Part shown: positions 31,404 through 32,459 of the stretch, piece by piece
Numbering within the stretch: the stretch's first letter is position 1
How the letters are laid out: the number at the start of each line of letters is the position of its first letter
NCBI GenBank assembly: GCA_001897755.1
Contig: MKUJ01000010.1
Location: forward strand, 207,076-239,534
Length of the DNA: 32,459 nt
Direction of reading: 5' to 3'
Source: Afipia sp. 64-13
GTDB taxonomy: Bacteria; Pseudomonadota; Alphaproteobacteria; Rhizobiales; Xanthobacteraceae
Made by a program: the position numbers and the translations under genes
Notes under the pieces: model-generated
Told to the model about the DNA's origin: nothing
The model's database searches: none
Seen by the model: the letters and a program-made list of their open reading frames with translations, nothing else

Positions 31404-32459
31404 ATGGCGAAGGACCGTAAAGAGCTCGACACGAGTTTTGCGGACGACGGTGCCTCGGGCTGGATTGCGCGTTTCCTGGCCGAAGAGGACGAGTTCGACC
31501 GCCGCCTGATGTGGCGTGTCGGGTCCTGGGCGGCCGCCTCGGTTGCCGCGCTGGTGGTTGCGATCCTCGCCAGCCAGCAGTCGAGCGGCCTGCGGCGGGA
31601 GCGCGCCGCTTTCGCCGAACTGGCCAGGCAATCGCAACACATGCAACGGGCCGCCAAGGAAAGTCAGGACGAGGCGCGACGTCTGGCGGCGGCGATCGAT
31701 ACGCTGAACGGCGATCGCGACCGGCTTTATTCGCGCGTCACCACGCTCGAGCAAGGTCTCGATTCGGTCACCGGCTCGGTGGCGCGCGCCGGCGCCACGG
31801 CGATGCCGGCGCAGTGGCCGCTGTCCCTTCCCGCGCCCGTGGTGGCCTCTACCGGCGCGCCGGCTCCGCTGACATCCGTCAGCGGCCTGATGGAGATCGC
31901 CAGAGCGGCGGACGGTGGCGCCGCCGGCGGCGAGCCCCCGGCACGCACCGTCGCGGGCGCGCTGCCGCCAGTGCCGAGCGGCAAATTCACCGACGCGAAA
32001 GCCCACGCCAAAGACGGGGCCGATCATTCCGGCCTCGACGCCAAAGCCGAAGCCAGACCGGCGGAAGGCAAGCCGGCGGCAAAGACCGAGGCCGCGACAT
32101 CCGATGAGCCTCCCGCCACCACGGCAACGATCACCGCTGCGCCGGACACCGGCGCGGCGATTCCGCACCAGCCGGTGCAGCGCACCGAATTCGGCGTCGA
32201 TCTTGGCGGCGCGGCCTCGGTCGACGGGCTGCGGGCACTGTGGCGCGGGGCGTTGAAATTGCACGATACAGTGCTCGCGCCGCTGCAGCCGATCATCGTG
32301 GTGCGCGAGCGGCACGATGATCGGCTGCAGCTCCGTCTGGTGGCCGGCCCCTTCGCCGATGCGGCGGCCGCCGCGAAGATCTGCGCGCGACTGGCCGAGA
32401 GCAAGCGCGGCTGCGAGACCGCCGTTTATGACGGCCAGCGCCTGGCGATGACCGCGGAA
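31404..32459 (+). CDS. Membrane-anchored coiled-coil protein with SPOR-like end, 3' end cut
   Basis: The frame is open from ATG 31404 to the window end (352 codons, no stop), so the gene is truncated at the right. A hydrophilic N-terminus with an acidic/basic patch (AEEDEFDRRLMWRV) precedes one membrane helix at about 42-57 (WAAASVAALVVAILAS). A charged coiled-coil-like stretch (about 60-115, RRERAAFAELARQSQHMQR, DTLNGDRDRLYSRVTTLEQ) follows. A long Ala/Pro/Thr-rich linker comes next. A terminal region (about 300-347, HDDRLQLRLVAGPFADAAAA, ICARLAESKRGCETAVYDG) resembles a SPOR peptidoglycan-binding domain. This arrangement places the C-terminus in the periplasm and fits a cell-wall or division role; that is inference. 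No close named family is recognised. It is divergent from glmU. Confidence 0.82.
   Translation, partial: MAKDRKELDTSFADDGASGWIARFLAEEDEFDRRLMWRVGSWAAASVAALVVAILASQQSSGLRRERAAFAELARQSQHMQRAAKESQDEARRLAAAIDTLNGDRDRLYSRVTTLEQGLDSVTGSVARAGATAMPAQWPLSLPAPVVASTGAPAPLTSVSGLMEIARAADGGAAGGEPPARTVAGALPPVPSGKFTDAKAHAKDGADHSGLDAKAEARPAEGKPAAKTEAATSDEPPATTATITAAPDTGAAIPHQPVQRTEFGVDLGGAASVDGLRALWRGALKLHDTVLAPLQPIIVVRERHDDRLQLRLVAGPFADAAAAAKICARLAESKRGCETAVYDGQRLAMTAE

Noticed and set aside
1-32459. CRISPR array, tRNA/rRNA genes, insertion sequences, prophage or toxin-antitoxin modules
   Set aside because: No regularly spaced direct repeats, cloverleaf-like sequences, transposase or integrase motifs, or toxin-antitoxin pairs were recognised on either strand by reading.

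Overview
The window is a GC-rich, densely coding chromosomal segment of an alphaproteobacterium. It most likely comes from the Bradyrhizobium/Rhodopseudomonas/Afipia/Nitrobacter group (Nitrobacteraceae). This rests on inference from gene content: a phosphatidylcholine synthase, an IalB-family protein, the glmU-glmS-DUF502 / recG / sdhE-mfd neighbourhood, and intergenic palindromes of the kind common in that group. No rRNA, tRNA, CRISPR array, transposase or prophage gene was seen. Most of the segment looks like ordinary core genome.

Left part (1-11.1 kb). A minus-strand pair encodes a CHASE2-sensor class III nucleotide cyclase and, downstream of it, an MBL-fold hydrolase cut by the window edge. 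Two tiny genes follow. Next is an RraA/HMG-aldolase-like gene divergent from pxpB-pxpC, two of the three 5-oxoprolinase subunits, which overlap by ATGA. A 49-residue membrane peptide precedes a 392-bp gene-free stretch with a hairpin just ahead of rimO. rimO converges on a quinone oxidoreductase gene across a palindromic repeat. pcs and a TerC-family gene form a translationally overlapping pair on the minus strand.

Middle part (11.2-20.3 kb). It holds a UbiH-family FAD hydroxylase, an AEC transporter and hspQ. A clear bidirectional terminator separates hspQ from an IalB-like exported protein. A plus-strand run follows: a YejA-like solute-binding protein, an AMP-binding-enzyme-like protein overlapping it by GTGA, and a REC-REC-GGDEF-like protein. 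Both of the last two look catalytically degenerate. A secreted PRC-barrel protein closes this part.

Right part (20.3-32.5 kb). sdhE-mfd (overlapping by ATGA) is divergent from recG, with another copy of the palindromic repeat in the shared upstream region. glmU, glmS, DUF502 and a small membrane protein lie in series on the minus strand; glmS and glmU supply UDP-GlcNAc for peptidoglycan and LPS. Divergent from glmU is a truncated gene for a membrane-anchored, coiled-coil, SPOR-like protein.

The observations most worth a second look are the two degenerate enzymes at 16.8-19.6 kb, the inverted repeats upstream of glmS, the hairpin abutting the rimO ribosome-binding site, the cyclase/MBL pair and the intergenic palindrome families. 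I did not find a clearly novel multi-gene defence or mobile system.
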